Notes: generated from the sequence alone by a model not told the origin. Shown: positions 1-30,355, counted from the first letter of the stretch. The stretch: 64,000 nucleotides of DNA from Acanthacorydalis orientalis (GCA_034766995.1 CM068314.1:37539208-37603207); one strand, 5' to 3'. Made by a program: numbers and translations.

Positions 1-272
1 TTCCATTTAAAAAAATCGTTTAATTATCACTTATATTTTCGAAGAAAACAAATTCCGAATTTAAACCTTTTTTTCATGATTCTAGGTAGAAGTAGCCCGT
101 TTAATTATGAAATATATCTTAGTTATTTAAATTTACAAATATTCTAGCTAGATATATTTTTTCTTTGGTATTATAATTTGTTCTACTATTAATAGTTTGT
201 TAAACATAAAAAATATAAAAGTGAATTATTTGAAAAATATAAAAATTTTGTATAATCTCTCTTTCTCTCTCT

Positions 273-316
<44 letters not shown>

Positions 317-1511
317 AGAGAGTGTGTGTTAATTGAGAGAAATTTAATTAAATAACAAATTATATAATTAAATTAATATTTGTAAATAATAATTAATAAT
401 AAACATACAATATATTTTCAAAATAATGTTTTAAATATATTATGTTATATTAAATTGTTAGAAATGCAGAATTTGATCTGCATTTTATAAATTCTTAGAA
501 GTGAAAAAAAATGTATCTAATTTTAATCAAAAAACATTTTCTATTTTTTCTAATCTTCACAATTATAAGAAATATTGTTATAAGTATAGAGATTCGATGT
601 TACCTCAAAATGTTTAAAATATAGATAAGTTCATATATTTTTAAACTGTCGAAAAAAAGTATGAAATTATGGTATTAAATAATTGATTTGCAGTTAGGAA
701 ATACAATGTAGATTGGTTTAAGTAAATATTAAATAAAATATAATTCACTACACATTAAGTATTCAACTAATATTTAACATAAAAAACATGAAGATATTTA
801 AAAAATACTTAACTTTAAATCGTATAAATATTTTTAATTATTTTCATTTTAATTATTAATATTAACATAAAAATTATCTTATAAAATTTAAATATGTATT
901 TTATTGACTAAACAACACTGAATACAACTTAAATAACACTGAATACAACTTTTTTCAAATACTAATTATGAAATCTAATATGGAATTAAACTTATCTGAA
1001 AAATGTCATAAAGTTTATTATATATGAATTATAAAAAGGTTACTTATGTGTTAATGAAAGGCATGTATTTTAATAAGAAAATAAAACGCTTTTATTATTG
1101 TTATAATATAAATGTAGATATTGTAAAATATTCCCAGTAAAAATTATTGCTATGCAACTTTTAAAATGTAATAGAAATGTTAATTATTGAGTACTTACTA
1201 TGATGAGATAATATATGTTTAAATTTTGATTCATTTGACATTTTTAATTATAAAGTCAAATAATTTTAAATAAAACCAATAATATTTATATCTCGAGTTG
1301 GTGCTCAAAAGTTATTTTCTGCTCTAAAAAATGAATTTCAAATTAAATATTTTAAGAAAATAAAAGAAATTTAGAATAGCGTATTTTATTTATACGTTTA
1401 GTTTTTGATATATTGTAGATAATCATTAAAAAAAATGTTGAAGGTAAAACTGAATAAAATTAAATGATGTTTTTATTTAAAAACAGACCAATTCTTTTGT
1501 TTATTTTGCAG
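1..1511 (+). other. Intronic sequence upstream of the first EMAP exon in the window
   Basis: No coding signal is seen here. The stretch ends in a pyrimidine-rich acceptor (cag at 1509-1511), so it is read as the intron before the first visible exon of the EMAP-like gene. It holds a compound microsatellite at about 258-325, (TC)n then (TA)n then (GA)n, which could fold on itself. It also holds a 17-bp unit repeated at 914-930 and 935-951. The rest is AT-rich single-copy-looking DNA. Confidence 0.7.
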
Positions 1512-17695
<16,184 letters not shown>

Positions 17696-17833
17696 CAAGA
17701 CGAGCCAGCTTTCCTCTGTGACCGATTCGCTGATAACGCCAGCGTCAGTTCGGAAGAAGTAGAAAATCAATATGTATCAAACGAGTTCTTTTCCGATGAC
17801 GAATCGTTCGTGGTGTTAGGAAATACAGCTTAA
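17696..17833 (+). other. In-frame 45-codon open extension after the EMAP stop (possible readthrough tail)
   Basis: Directly after TAG (17693-17695) the same frame stays open for 45 codons and then ends with TAA at 17831-17833. The stretch has coding-like base composition (GC close to half, unlike the AT-rich 3' flank after it) and many Asp, Glu and Ser codons. It ends in DDESFVVLGNTA. The stop context is TAG followed by CAA, a context known from plant virus leaky stops. Possible explanations are stop-codon readthrough, a recent nonsense change of a Gln codon (CAG to TAG), a sequence error, or a decayed former C-terminus. Chance is possible but less likely in DNA this AT-rich. No intron that would bypass the stop is apparent. 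Confidence 0.5.
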
Positions 17834-18533
17834 GTCACAGCTGGATATAGGCTACTGGTACCAAATATACTATAAGTGGTTTAGAATTAATTCGATGCAA
17901 ATAACTGTGCACGAATACAATGGTTTGTTCCGCAAACCAAGGTTCAACAGATTGAAACACTAACATGCACATTGAATAAAATACAAAATACATGATATAT
18001 AACTAAAATCTAAAAAAAATCTAAACACTGATGGATGTAAAAATTATATGTGTGTAAGTTAAAATTTGCCCCTTTTCATTTTATGCACAGAACACCAAGA
18101 TTGCATTACGGCAAATTTTTAAAGTTCATATTCTAACATATCTATATGTGTGACAAATCAAATTTATATGAACAGTTTTATATGTAATTGTACTGTTCAT
18201 AATAATAATAAATTTAATGAAAAAAGTACATAGTATACAATAAATATGCGTCCAATATGCACAACATATCAGTAAATGTAATATTGAACGTTTCTCAAAA
18301 GAGCAAATATTTCAAATATGAAAACAATTACAGTAAAAAATATGCATCAGTTTTCTCTTTAACGTTTATTTTAAAATGTATTAAATCGATTGCGATAATA
18401 ATTAATTTGAGAAACGATATGAAGGATACTAAATATACAAATCAGTTGAATAGACTAAAGTTTAATATACTTAGTCTATATTAATTGTACAATAGTATAT
18501 TATGACCTATTTGATTTATTTAATATGAATAAA
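17834..18533 (+). promoter_or_regulatory. EMAP 3' UTR region with poly(A) signals
   Basis: AT-rich sequence after the TAA. AATAAA hexamers occur at 17975-17980 and 18528-18533, either of which could direct cleavage and polyadenylation. A 75-codon open frame inside (18257-18484) has no coding character and is treated as UTR or intergenic. Confidence 0.45.
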
Positions 18534-18561
18534 CTTTTATGAATGGCATTTATAATTGCAA

Positions 18562-18605
<44 letters not shown>

Positions 18606-20239
18606 AAAAAAGTAAATATATATATATATATATATAAATATTCGATTTCGAAAATCATAATTAAATTTTCGAAATTTAAATTTATTACATAAATATTAAT
18701 GGTTTTTAGAAGGTAATGATCAACGAATACAAAGTTTTTTATTTAAAATTAAAAGTGCAATGAAGGATTTTTTATTTAAAAAATCCATTGTGCAATATTA
18801 GGTCATAAGTAAGTATAAATTTAGGTTAAGGTATTGTTCAATAATATATAAAAATATTGCTCTTGATCGCAAATAATTTTTCGAAGAGTCATACATGTTA
18901 TGCATGATACCAAAAAATATTTCAAAGAAGAATATAATTCCTGTTAAACATGTATACTTTGTCCGTGAAATGACAAGTCTATAAAATCGATATATTTTTT
19001 ACATTTACAACAAAGAAAGATAAAGCCGATATTTATGATATCGAATTCGTCACTCCAATATATAAAAACAAGTTTCAATATTTTGTATTGAAATAAATCT
19101 TTTCTATTTACTATTTAAAAAAAAACTGCATTTCATTATAAAGTAATGAATAATCGAATTAGTTTAATATAAATTACAGTAGTCCAATGGATAAATATTT
19201 TTTTCAAATAATATAAAAATAAATACAGAATCAATAATCAATTCTTGTTTCAACAACACACTAAAGTATAAAATAAAAAAAAAGTAACTAGAGACGAATT
19301 ATTGAATTCGATTTATTTCATACTTATCCAAGATATTCCAATCTCAATTTGTTCTCAATCGTATTGAGAATATTCATATGTGCTTCTAACTTCCTATTAA
19401 TATTACCTGTATTGACTGTAATACTATTTTTTTAGATAAGAATTGATAATTTAGACATAGAATAATTATCATAAACACTTAAAACTGCCAATAAATATAT
19501 TTAGAATTTTACTAGATAAATTAGAGATTGTCACGCATTCTGAAAGCTTTATAATGTTGCAATCTTCAATTAGTTAATAAAACATGCATCGCGTTTTTAA
19601 AAATAATCAAAAGTTTTACATTCATTTCATAAATATATAAAGTTATGAGTACAATATAAATTATAATCAACTAGGTATTTATTTTAATTTACATACATTT
19701 GTTGTAAATCAGCATCCAATAAAAATCTAATAAAACAACATTCTAATAAACATATTTTAAAACTTAACAAATGTTTAATTAATTCAAATAAATTTACTTC
19801 CATATATGTATACTTGAATAAATTAATTATTTGTATTTAAAACACTTTACGTAAAAAAATGTAAGACTTTTGATTATAACCATTGAAGTTTGTTTGTAGC
19901 AGTAAAATCACTTTTTATGTTACTGTAATAAAAAAATTATCGAGCACATTATTTATATAAAATATACATAAACATATATATTTATTTCAATCAGTAGTTT
20001 TCTATTCATATCCTACAATTATCCCTAAAAATAAAATATATTTATACAGACAACCTCTATATTTACATTTTAAATTACGAGAAATAGCTGAATATTTTCC
20101 ATATAAGTTCATGTATTAAATGACTTGAAACATTGGAATGAAGTAAAAAAGAAAGAAAATTTACAATATAATTTTCCAAAATGTATTTATTTTTATACCA
20201 GCAATATCAATACATTTTTTTCAAAAATTAAAAAAAAAT

Positions 20240-20540
20240 TCATTCAGACAATGAAGAAATCTCATACTTGTTGTTCCAACCGATCCTCCAAAATAGTTTT
20301 AACTTAATTGTTGAGTCAAAATTACTTCCTTGAAAATCGTGTTTTAGTCCTAGGAATAAATAGAAGTCAGATTATGCTAGTGGCTATAAGAAGGGCATGC
20401 AAAGACATCAAATTTATTCCGCATCAGGGCTTCTTGGGTGAGTTTTGAAATATATGGTCTCGCATTTTCATAATAAACCACTGTTTGGTCACAGTGATTC
20501 AGAACGAGAAAAACCCTCCTCAGTTTCCTTATGGTTCAAA
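20240..20540 (-). pseudogene. Mariner-type transposase remnant
   Basis: The minus strand encodes, over more than one frame, pieces matching the C-terminal catalytic part of mariner transposases: YYENARPYISKLTQEALMR (compare the family pattern DNARPH-S) and, after a frame change, SDFYLFLGLKHDFQGSNFDS (compare the SDYHLF block around the third catalytic Asp). Stops and frameshifts show it is dead, and the second catalytic Asp position reads Glu. I found no clear terminal repeats. Confidence 0.65.
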
Positions 20541-21334
20541 CATACCGTTATGAGTTCATATTTGATCAATTAATTTATTCAGTGATGAAATGAAAATGCT
20601 TGTTACATGCCAGCAGAAATGTATTGATAATGATGGCGACTGCGTTGAAAAAAATTGTCATTTAACAAAAATTATTATTTTTTGTTTCATCCCTATATTT
20701 CAAACCATTCAAGAGTTATGAGCTTCTGTACAAAAGTTTCAATCACTCCCGTATTTCTTACTATTTAATCAGAAAAAAATTAAACTAAAAAAATTAAAAT
20801 GTTCTGTTTTTCTTTTTTAGATTTAATAATACAGAGCTTACTTTAAAATAAAATCCTTTAGATTAATAAGTTTTGTTAAATGCACTGTAAAAAAAGTGGA
20901 GCTAACAATGCGACGTAGTTGCATTAGTACGTATTAGTATTAAAGAATTTGTATTTAAGACGATTATGCTTCCGTTGTGACAATCAAGTGAAAAAAAATA
21001 TTCCGTTGAGGCAACTACGTTGCATAGTTGTATTGAATATCATGCGTGTACAAACTGACAGCTCACAATCGGACTATAACAATTTTTATTTGACGAAACC
21101 AATCCTACAATTGATATCGGCGCCTAGTCGCTACGCATACCGCCCTCGCTCTCTCAGGTAGTTTAGCTGAATATCGTAATATATAAATATATTAGTATGC
21201 CTATATAATGACTGATTTATTTTTTCCTATCTATCTCCTTAGTTAGTTCCTTCCTTTCTTCCTTTTTTCTCTGCCTTTTTTTTCTCTTTTGGGGATGGGG
21301 TTTTGCAAAAGCATCTGGGTTTTTTGCAATTTTT

Positions 21335-21513
21335 CCCAGATTATGACCAAGCGCCACGTTTAACTTCTATATTACAATTCCACAATTTATTTATTTTTAC
21401 TTTCATATCATATACTGGTTATCGGGTCTCTAACTACTCCCTGGACGGTAACCACGTCGATGGCTCCCTTTTAAATATCATGATAAGCAACAGCGTAAAT
21501 GGTCACAAAAAAT
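21335..21513 (+). repeat. Direct repeat copy A of about 180 bp
   Basis: Shares long stretches with copy B at 21709-21885, including ATTATGACCAAGCGCCAC, ATACTGGTTATCGGGTCTCT and ATCATGATAAGCAACAGCG. The two copies differ by scattered substitutions and a few indels. It lies inside the candidate element 20882-22379. Confidence 0.85.
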
Positions 21514-21708
21514 GCCTATATAATTACTTTCACAGTAAGATTGCAAAATTTATTTTTTAAAGTTGTACATTTCATTAGAATTCTGACCACAGTCTAGTTT
21601 TGAAAGGGATCTAATCCCCAGGAACGACAAAACAACGACATGACTACAGAGACTCAAACACTATCAGCCAAACTAAAAACTGCTTAAAAAAAAGAATTTT
21701 GACGTTTT

Positions 21709-21885
21709 TTTCCAAATTATGACCAAGCGCCACATTTAATTTGTATAATTCCACGATTTCTTTATTTTTATTTTCTTGTCATATACTGGTTATCGGGTCT
21801 CTAACGACTCCCGGGACGGTAACTACGTCAATAACTCCCTTCTTCATATCATGATAAGCAACAGCGCAAATGGTCACCAAAAAAA
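21709..21885 (+). repeat. Direct repeat copy B of about 180 bp
   Basis: Second copy of the unit at 21335-21513, about 370 bp downstream in the same orientation. Copies A and B are clearly homologous but diverged, so the duplication is not recent. Confidence 0.85.
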
Positions 21886-21947
21886 AAGAATTCTGACGTC
21901 AGTATTATAATTTTATCATTTTGGTTTACATATATCATATATTTGTA

Positions 21948-21996
<49 letters not shown>

Positions 21997-22708
21997 GTTA
22001 GGTATTAATGTATAGCTGGTACATTTTTTGAAATTTTACTGATTTTTTTTATATATGATATAAATAAATATACTTAGATACAAATTCGAAATCTGTGAGG
22101 GAGGAAAAAAATACTATGAAACAACTTTTTTACAATATTAATTTAAATATTTTACGTTTATTCAACTGTCATTTTTTTATAAATATCATTTAGTTTTATA
22201 AATTGCGTCAGATCTTTGCATCATTTGCTCCAACTACATACATAGTTGAGAGAACGACGGCCAAACAACTATATCGCGTAGTTGACGAAACTAGTACATT
22301 CGATTCGCTGTATTTAACCCTGCCATGTAGTTAAGACAATGCAATTCCTTTCGGTGCACGGAATCTTTTTTACAGGGTGGATAAGTTATTTTTCAAACTC
22401 AACAAAATGAAATCGCAGCTCTAATTCCTACAGAATATATTTTTTTTATTTATGAATATATAGAACTATTTATTAGTATTATAAATACTAAGCAATACGC
22501 AAAACTATTTAATTTTTATTATTTATCGTGTCTTTTTACCAATTGAAAGGAAACAGAATATGTTTTAGAAATTAATAAATACATTTAAAAAACTTTCATT
22601 TATTTTTAACAGATCTTATTTATTGTTCCAATATGAAATAAAAGGATAATAAGTTTCGATCATATTCTTCTATATAATTTAATAGTTATCAAGATTACAA
22701 TGCTTATT

Positions 22709-22744
22709 TGTTTTGTTAAATGAAATTGTTTTGTTAAATGAAAT
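22709..22744 (+). repeat. Perfect tandem duplication, 18-bp unit
   Basis: The unit TGTTTTGTTAAATGAAAT occurs twice head to tail with no mismatch in AT-rich intergenic DNA. No function is suggested. Confidence 0.85.
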
Positions 22745-24662
22745 TCTGTTTCTGTTACGACTTCTTGAAAAAAATTAAAATGCTTTTTTTACTTAAATTC
22801 ATAATGAAGTTATAAGGTAAGATATAATGTTATAAAAATACATTTTAATATCTTATTTTTAATAATAATTTTCTATTAATTTCAAGCATGTATTATACAA
22901 AACATCAAGAATTTATTATATAATATTAATTCAAATTTAACACTACTTTCTATTTTTATAAAAATACTTGAAGAATTATTAAAAAGGTTTGTATCTGTAT
23001 TTTATATATAACGAAGTTCCATTACATTAATAAAATTATTTCCTTTTCTCTTAGAATTTTAATATTAAAATTCAAATTTCATTAACATATCTTTACTTAT
23101 ATAAGTTATAAACTGATTTACAACAATACGTATAAATTTTATTCCGATAAAATGTTACAATAAACATGTTTATAGGTAACTATATCTCAATTTTACATAC
23201 ATAAATCTTTTAATATTTTGTTTTGAAATATTATTGTGGTACATCTTTCAAGTAAAATTAATCAGCAATATTCATAATTTTATTATAGATGAAAATAAAT
23301 TAATCAACCAATTGATAAAGAACGTTTTCCAGACAAATATTAATATAAATACGTATTATACGAGTATCCAGGGCTGCGTATCCATTACTGCGTATGTGTA
23401 TGCATACATGTAATATTATGTAAAAAATATCTATTTTATAAAACAATGGTGAGTCCAACAGATTAATATTAAATTTAAGTTTAGTGCATGTTAATTTTAT
23501 CATATCATTGAAATTTATCATATCAGCTGTTGCTCATATCAAATGTTCCAAATCTTTTATTCTTTGAGATCTTCTATCAATAATAGCTGATTAAAAAAAA
23601 TAATGTATATATATATATATATATATTTAAAATTAATTATTTTACTTAATTAAAATTTTAGAACACAAAACATAAATTTTTTTTTAAAAAAGTAGTCATT
23701 TCTTTGAATAACCAATGTAATGTCTCATAGTTTTTATTGATTTGTATAAATAATTATTTAGTTATATTATTTTAAGAAATATTTATCAAAAAGTATGAAC
23801 ATAAAAGCCGGGATAACTGTTTAACTGCATCAAAGAAAAATGGCTGATTGAAAAAATATGTTACCTTTTTTTTAAATAAATATTATTATTTATATGTATG
23901 TATATTAACCATATTGATGTTAATAGTATCGTAAAACCTCTTCGGAAGAGGTTATATATTTTTTAAATTAAATCAACAGTAATTTTATATCGAACTATAA
24001 GTTGAAATATTTAAACTCTATTATGTTGCGTGCTAGCGCTCACTTTCATAAGTATCCATAATTATCTATTCCCAAAGAAGTTTTATAATATTAAAATCTG
24101 AAGAAAATAGATACCCATCCAATATTTTTTGGGTACACATTCGAGCACAAATGCATACAAAGAGGACAAGTAAGAATGATCAAATTTGTAGGTAACCAGA
24201 CTCAGAACAAACTCACGTTATTCGTCATATAACTTTTAGTAATTCAAATACGATCCATTCTTAATCGGTAAATAAAAATATGTGTTGGTTGTGAAGAGTT
24301 CTTAGTGTATATACTTTTCTAGTGATGAATATTTCAATACATTCTTTAATTCTTTAATGTTATTAATAATAATAACATAAGTGAAATAACAACAAGTATT
24401 GTACAAAATATCCAAATAATTAATAAAAATAGTATTGTAGTGACATTACAATTCGACAAATGAACGATATTGTTACACAACTATTTTTTGTCGTAAACAT
24501 ATTAAGTTTCAATTTTTTCTCGAATAAGAATTAATAATAGATACATTGATATAAAATATATTAATATATTTTTTAAAACAAATGATATCTTTCGTGTTCT
24601 AATTTTAAAATATTTCTTTTTTAATTTGTATAATTTATAATTCTTGTTGAAATGTTATTAAT

Positions 24663-24712
<50 letters not shown>

Positions 24713-25243
24713 TAATAATAAAATTAAATATATGCATCAAAATAAATCAAATATATATATTAAAACTAATAACTTTTTTATATTTTTTTATCTTCATACT
24801 AAAGATAAAGAACGTTTGATAACATTAGGTAATTAATTAGATAAAACGAGTTATTTACTCATTATTTTGTTATCAATAAAACAATTCAATGAATTATCAT
24901 AATACATAAAAGTAAATTTCAAAAATTTTCATAAATATACATGTCATATATTCCCGTGTGGTTAAATGATGTTAGTTATTTATTCATTCATGGATTTTTT
25001 TCATTAAAAACAGACCAACGTTTTCTTATCAGTAAATATATTTTATGTCACTGTAATTTCATAACAGATATTTTTTTCTCCTGTGAGTACATATGTACTA
25101 AAATCAAATTTTATATAAACTGATGAATAAATTATTACCAATTTATATTTTTTTATCGGTATTTTATTATATTATATATTTATGTCAATTTATATAATGA
25201 AATGTAATATTATTTATAAATTAGAAGCTTATTTATATTTGTA

Positions 25244-25303
<60 letters not shown>

Positions 25304-26627
25304 GTATATATTATATATATATATATATATAATATGGCTGAGGTAGCTTTTAAATCAATATTTTATTTTTATTATAATAACAAAATTAATTGTAAGTACA
25401 CTTTAGAAAATTATTAGCTCGATTTAAAATATCCAGTATCAGATGTTCTCAAAACTAATAAATACTATATTTTTTACTGATTATTCTCTCCAGTCAGTGC
25501 TTAACTACTTTTACTGATGAAAATAATAGCATTAAAATAAGATTACAATTCATTCTATTATTAAACATTACTTGATGAAAATTTGCATAAATGATCAGTT
25601 GTATAAATTAGTAGCTTTCAAACTAAAATATTTTTTTAGAACTATAAATGAGTTTTGACCATCCATCCACCCTTCCTCTATGAGTAAATTTATTGAGAAA
25701 TAATTACATAAAAAATAATTATAATCTTTCTGTATCTTTGGATAGCTAATATTTGATTAAAAATTAAAGAAAATAAAATTTATAAAAGTATTTTCTAGTT
25801 AAATTTAAATGTAAACCCTGAAAAATATTACTATAACACAATCATTGAAATCAAAGTTTCATACATGAGATAGCTATTCTCTTTTCTTATCGTATTAAAA
25901 ATTCTATTAATATATAATAGTTCATTAGCTTCCATAAATGAATTTTTCATTTCGTCAATACATAATTTTCTTTTCTAATTAATATTGAAGTACTGAAAAT
26001 TTACCGTTTTTGATTTTTTATAACCATTTCGATAACAATACGATAATAATCATAATCAGAAAATTCTGTTTCTCACTATTTTGAGATGATACAATTTTAA
26101 TAACAATGTGTATTACAATTCAAAATCTTCAAGGATTAATTATTGAGTATTTTAAATCAGAAAATAAGTGTAGTTTTTGAGGAAATGAAAAGTACATTTT
26201 TAATAATTATTTCTAGTTTAAACTTTTAATCGGCTACATTTTTTAATGAAACATTTGATTTATTAATAGATTTTTTCCTTGTTTTCTTAATAATTCAACC
26301 ACATCCAATTTCAATTCTTTCTTTAGAGTTTATACGACTGTTTGTGAGATTATAACATAAAGATTAAGAAATTTGAATATAAATTATTATAATTTACATG
26401 ATAGATTACATTAATTTAATAATAAAAGGCAATTTTATTATATATATAAATATATATATATATATATAAAATATAAGTATCAAAAAATAAACTCTTTCGA
26501 TGATAGTATTGAGATAATAAAAGAAATCAATGTTTAGACTTTGTATACTAAATGCATATTTGAAGATGAGTATGATATCTTAACTTATCAACAAATAACA
26601 TAGATAAATATGAAATTAAAACATTGT

Positions 26628-26689
<62 letters not shown>

Positions 26690-26799
26690 ACAGACACATA
26701 AAATAACCGATAAACGTAAATAATAATAGTTTTTTTAAGTATTTGTTTATTATCACAATTGTATATTATTACTTGAGATCAATTTAAAGTTATTTTCGA

Positions 26800-26855
<56 letters not shown>

Positions 26856-26968
26856 AATATATTTAAAAATTGAATCGCTGAATAAAATTAGATTTTTTAT
26901 TATCTTTTCCAAACCTTTTTATTATCTACGGTAAATTACTCAATTCAATCAAATTCTTCATATATATA

Positions 26969-27057
<89 letters not shown>

Positions 27058-27745
27058 GTATATTCACTACCAACAATATATAACGATGAATTTCAAATGT
27101 CAATAATATAATTAACTTATAAAATATCATTATTGATTTACAAATTTAATGATATGAATGCTAACAAAATTTATATAATAATAAATGTAAAGAAGCTATA
27201 AAAATATATAGAACCGAAAGAAATAAGAATGAATGTATTAAATAAAATATAAACTTTGTACTTTAGAACTATTTGGTAAACAAATAACTTTTTATGATGA
27301 TCTAGTAAAATTATCAAATAATTATCCTTAAAAGAATAACATATAGAGATATAAATTACTGTATGACTATCAGTATTCGGTTAAATGACTTGTTTGTTAT
27401 AAATACATATGTTTAAGTACATTTGTACTTTACAGTACAGATGAACTAAAACATAGTCATAGAATTTCTTCGAACGATTATTCATACTCTAAAAGCATTA
27501 AAGCAATTGCACTGGTTAGTTGTACGTTGAAATGAGAAATGCATTGTGTTTATTAATATAACGATTTAATAAGTTATTTCACGCAAAATTCCACTTTTTT
27601 AACAAATTACATACGACTTTTCGTATAATGAGTAAAAAATATTTTTATGGTACTCATAATTACTAAAAGGAATGTACAAAAAATATAAATACATTGTTAT
27701 TATATATTGTAGATTATTATTCTTTAATAAATTTATATTCTCTCC

Positions 27746-27806
<61 letters not shown>

Positions 27807-27904
27807 TTCATCCGATTATAACAAAGTATAATAAAAAATAAAAGTAAAATAAAAAACTTCTAGTCAACAAACTATAACCAAATGACAAGTAATATTTTCT
27901 CATG

Positions 27905-27987
<83 letters not shown>

Positions 27988-28105
27988 AATATATTGTCAT
28001 TTATCCAATTATTTTTTTCTATAATTAAAAATAATTAATAGTGAGAAGAATAATTTTTCTTCTTAATATTTTTACTGTAAATTATATTCATCATTCTCTC
28101 TCTCT

Positions 28106-28151
<46 letters not shown>

Positions 28152-28155
28152 TTGT

Positions 28156-28194
<39 letters not shown>

Positions 28195-29116
28195 CATGTG
28201 TAGATACTTTTGTGTCAATATGGAAAAGTTGATAAGAGAGAAACTTGTCCGTTTGTTTTTAGGAACATATTAGAACAACACATTATTTTAAAAACCGATA
28301 TCATGAATCGTACATAACAGTTATACAAAATAAATTTTTATCACTTTTTCTATAAACTTATTCACCGAATATGTTCTTATAAATTCATTATTGTACATTT
28401 GAATATGTAATATTATACTTGTTTAAACTTAATAATTTTTGTAATTAAATATGAAAATCATCATGTTTATTATATTTAATAGGATTTAATGTTTATTGTG
28501 TAGAAAAAATGAAATTAATTAAATGTTACAATCAAATGTGTAAAAATATGTGGACTAATGTTCTCTGAAGATCATGAGTGTAGTTTGTACTGAAATAGTC
28601 GAGTAGTGAATAAATACAAATCTGATATAAAGTCTAGTGGATAAATAATACCTGTTTCATGCCCAAGTGTACTTGCTTAGAAAATAGATGACTGAAGATC
28701 AAGTTTTTGTTCCGTTTTCGATTGAAAAACATTTTTTTTAATAAATGTAACTTCTTATTGAGGTATCTTTTTCGACAATAAATAAAAAAAGCTTATTCCT
28801 GAATAACACAATAATAATAGCATGTCTCAAAAATTTTAATTAACGTCCTGTTATATCTACTATTTAAACAAAATGATACGTTTTTGGATTTATATGCATC
28901 TGGTTCAGTTAAATATGCATTTTGTTGAAAAATAAATAAGAATAAAAACTCAAAATAATATGCATGATTGATTAGTGACATTATCAAACGAGATATTTCT
29001 TTGATGGAACCTAAACATCTTTCATTAAAAGAATTTTGATAGAAAAATATTAAAAGTATATTTTATTTTTATATTCATAGAATAATTGTGATATATCTAA
29101 ATTTTACTTAGTTATA

Positions 29117-30060
29117 CGAGGGTAACGAAAAATATTCTCAGCCTAGATAAAAATGAATGTAAATAAAAAAAAAGATTTTTCTATGCAATCACTTTTAATT
29201 TTAATACAATTTTTACAGCACTTAATTATCAATACTATACCTTTATAAAAATAATCTTCTGTTTTCATGATAAAGTGGTCAGTTACCGCTGTTGTCAACT
29301 TATTTTCATCATTAAAACGTTGTCCACGTAAATATTTTTCAAATTTCTAAAATGTAATAATCACTTGGGGTTATGTTTGGACTATAAGGTGCGTGATCAA
29401 GTTTTTGGAAACCACACTTCCGAATATCGGCTTGAGAAATAGTATCAGTGTGAACTGGTGCATTATCATGCAACAATCGCACTCATTTTGTTAGTTTTCC
29501 ACACCTTTTTTTGCGAATATTATCCCAAAATTTATACAAAAGTATTGCACAATAAGTGCCATTAATAGTGATATTGCGCTCTTTAAAATATATTAATATA
29601 AAGTCGTTGGATTTCCAAAAAAATGTGCCCATAATTTTTTTATGGATTGAGACACTGACTTTTATTGTGGGTAGTTCATCGACTCACCACCGCTCCATAG
29701 ATTCTGTTTTCTTCACAGAGGATCATATTAAAAGGACTATTGTTTCATTCTCTGTTACAATGAACTGGATTAGTGCATTTGGATCTGGTTCATAGAGCTC
29801 TGAAAATGAACGTGCGCAGGTTACCCAACACTGATGTTGAACGACTGAAAAAAGTTTAGGCCACCTTGCACTGACCTTATTCATACCTAAATAGTAATGG
29901 ATAATTCGGCGAATGGTTGTTTGTGAAAAATTGGAGATTTCTGATCATTCTTTCACTTTTAAGCGTTGGCCAGAAATTGATATCAATAAACCATATTCTT
30001 CTTCTTCGTTCTTTAGAATCAATTTTTTTTTCTTCACTACTAGTTTTGACGCATATATCT
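29117..30060 (-). pseudogene. Degenerate mariner-type transposase with one terminal repeat
   Basis: The minus strand carries broken frames that follow the mariner order: an HTH-like TIRRIIHYYLGMNKVSARW piece, KKLWAHFFGN, then LLHDNAPVHTDTI (second catalytic Asp in DNAPVH) and LDHAPYSPN. Several stops and frameshifts interrupt it. The left boundary CGAGGGTAACG preceded by TA (29115-29116) looks like a mariner terminal repeat. No matching right-hand repeat was found, so that end is probably lost. This copy clearly differs from the other mariner relics in the window. Confidence 0.75.
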
Positions 30061-30355
30061 TCTTCAAATAATTTTAGATTATAAATAATAGAGTTATCTA
30101 AAAGCTATCTGAAGATGGTACACGTAGCAAAACTAATAGTGGGCAACAGAACGAATTAAGTGATCCAAAAGAACGAAGATCACCAAGAAAATATATGTAC
30201 CATTTTAATTACTTTTTACATAAGTAAAAATGTGTCATAATAAGAATATTTATAAGATTACTCTTTAGAGAGCAGTAATAAAAGTTTGAAAATCATAAGG
30301 TCACAGTTGATTCTCAAAAAATGAAATAAATATATTTTATTTGAAGTAATAATTT

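Larger units (their letters stand above)
20882..22379. mobile_element. Candidate unclassified DNA transposon (about 1.5 kb)
   Basis: The left boundary reads CACTGTAAAAAA and the right boundary, on the minus strand, reads CACCCTGTAAAAAA: short inverted ends. Just inside both ends there are GTAGTTG/CAACTAC palindromic motifs (near 21010 and 22265). The interior is less AT-rich than its surroundings, contains a pair of about 180-bp direct repeats and a (TA)n tract, and has no transposase frame that I recognise. Target duplications are not clear, so the boundaries and class are tentative. Confidence 0.4.

Noticed and set aside
18257..18484. 75-codon frame after the EMAP gene
   Set aside because: AT-rich, no domain, lies in the 3' flank between poly(A) signals; no coding character.
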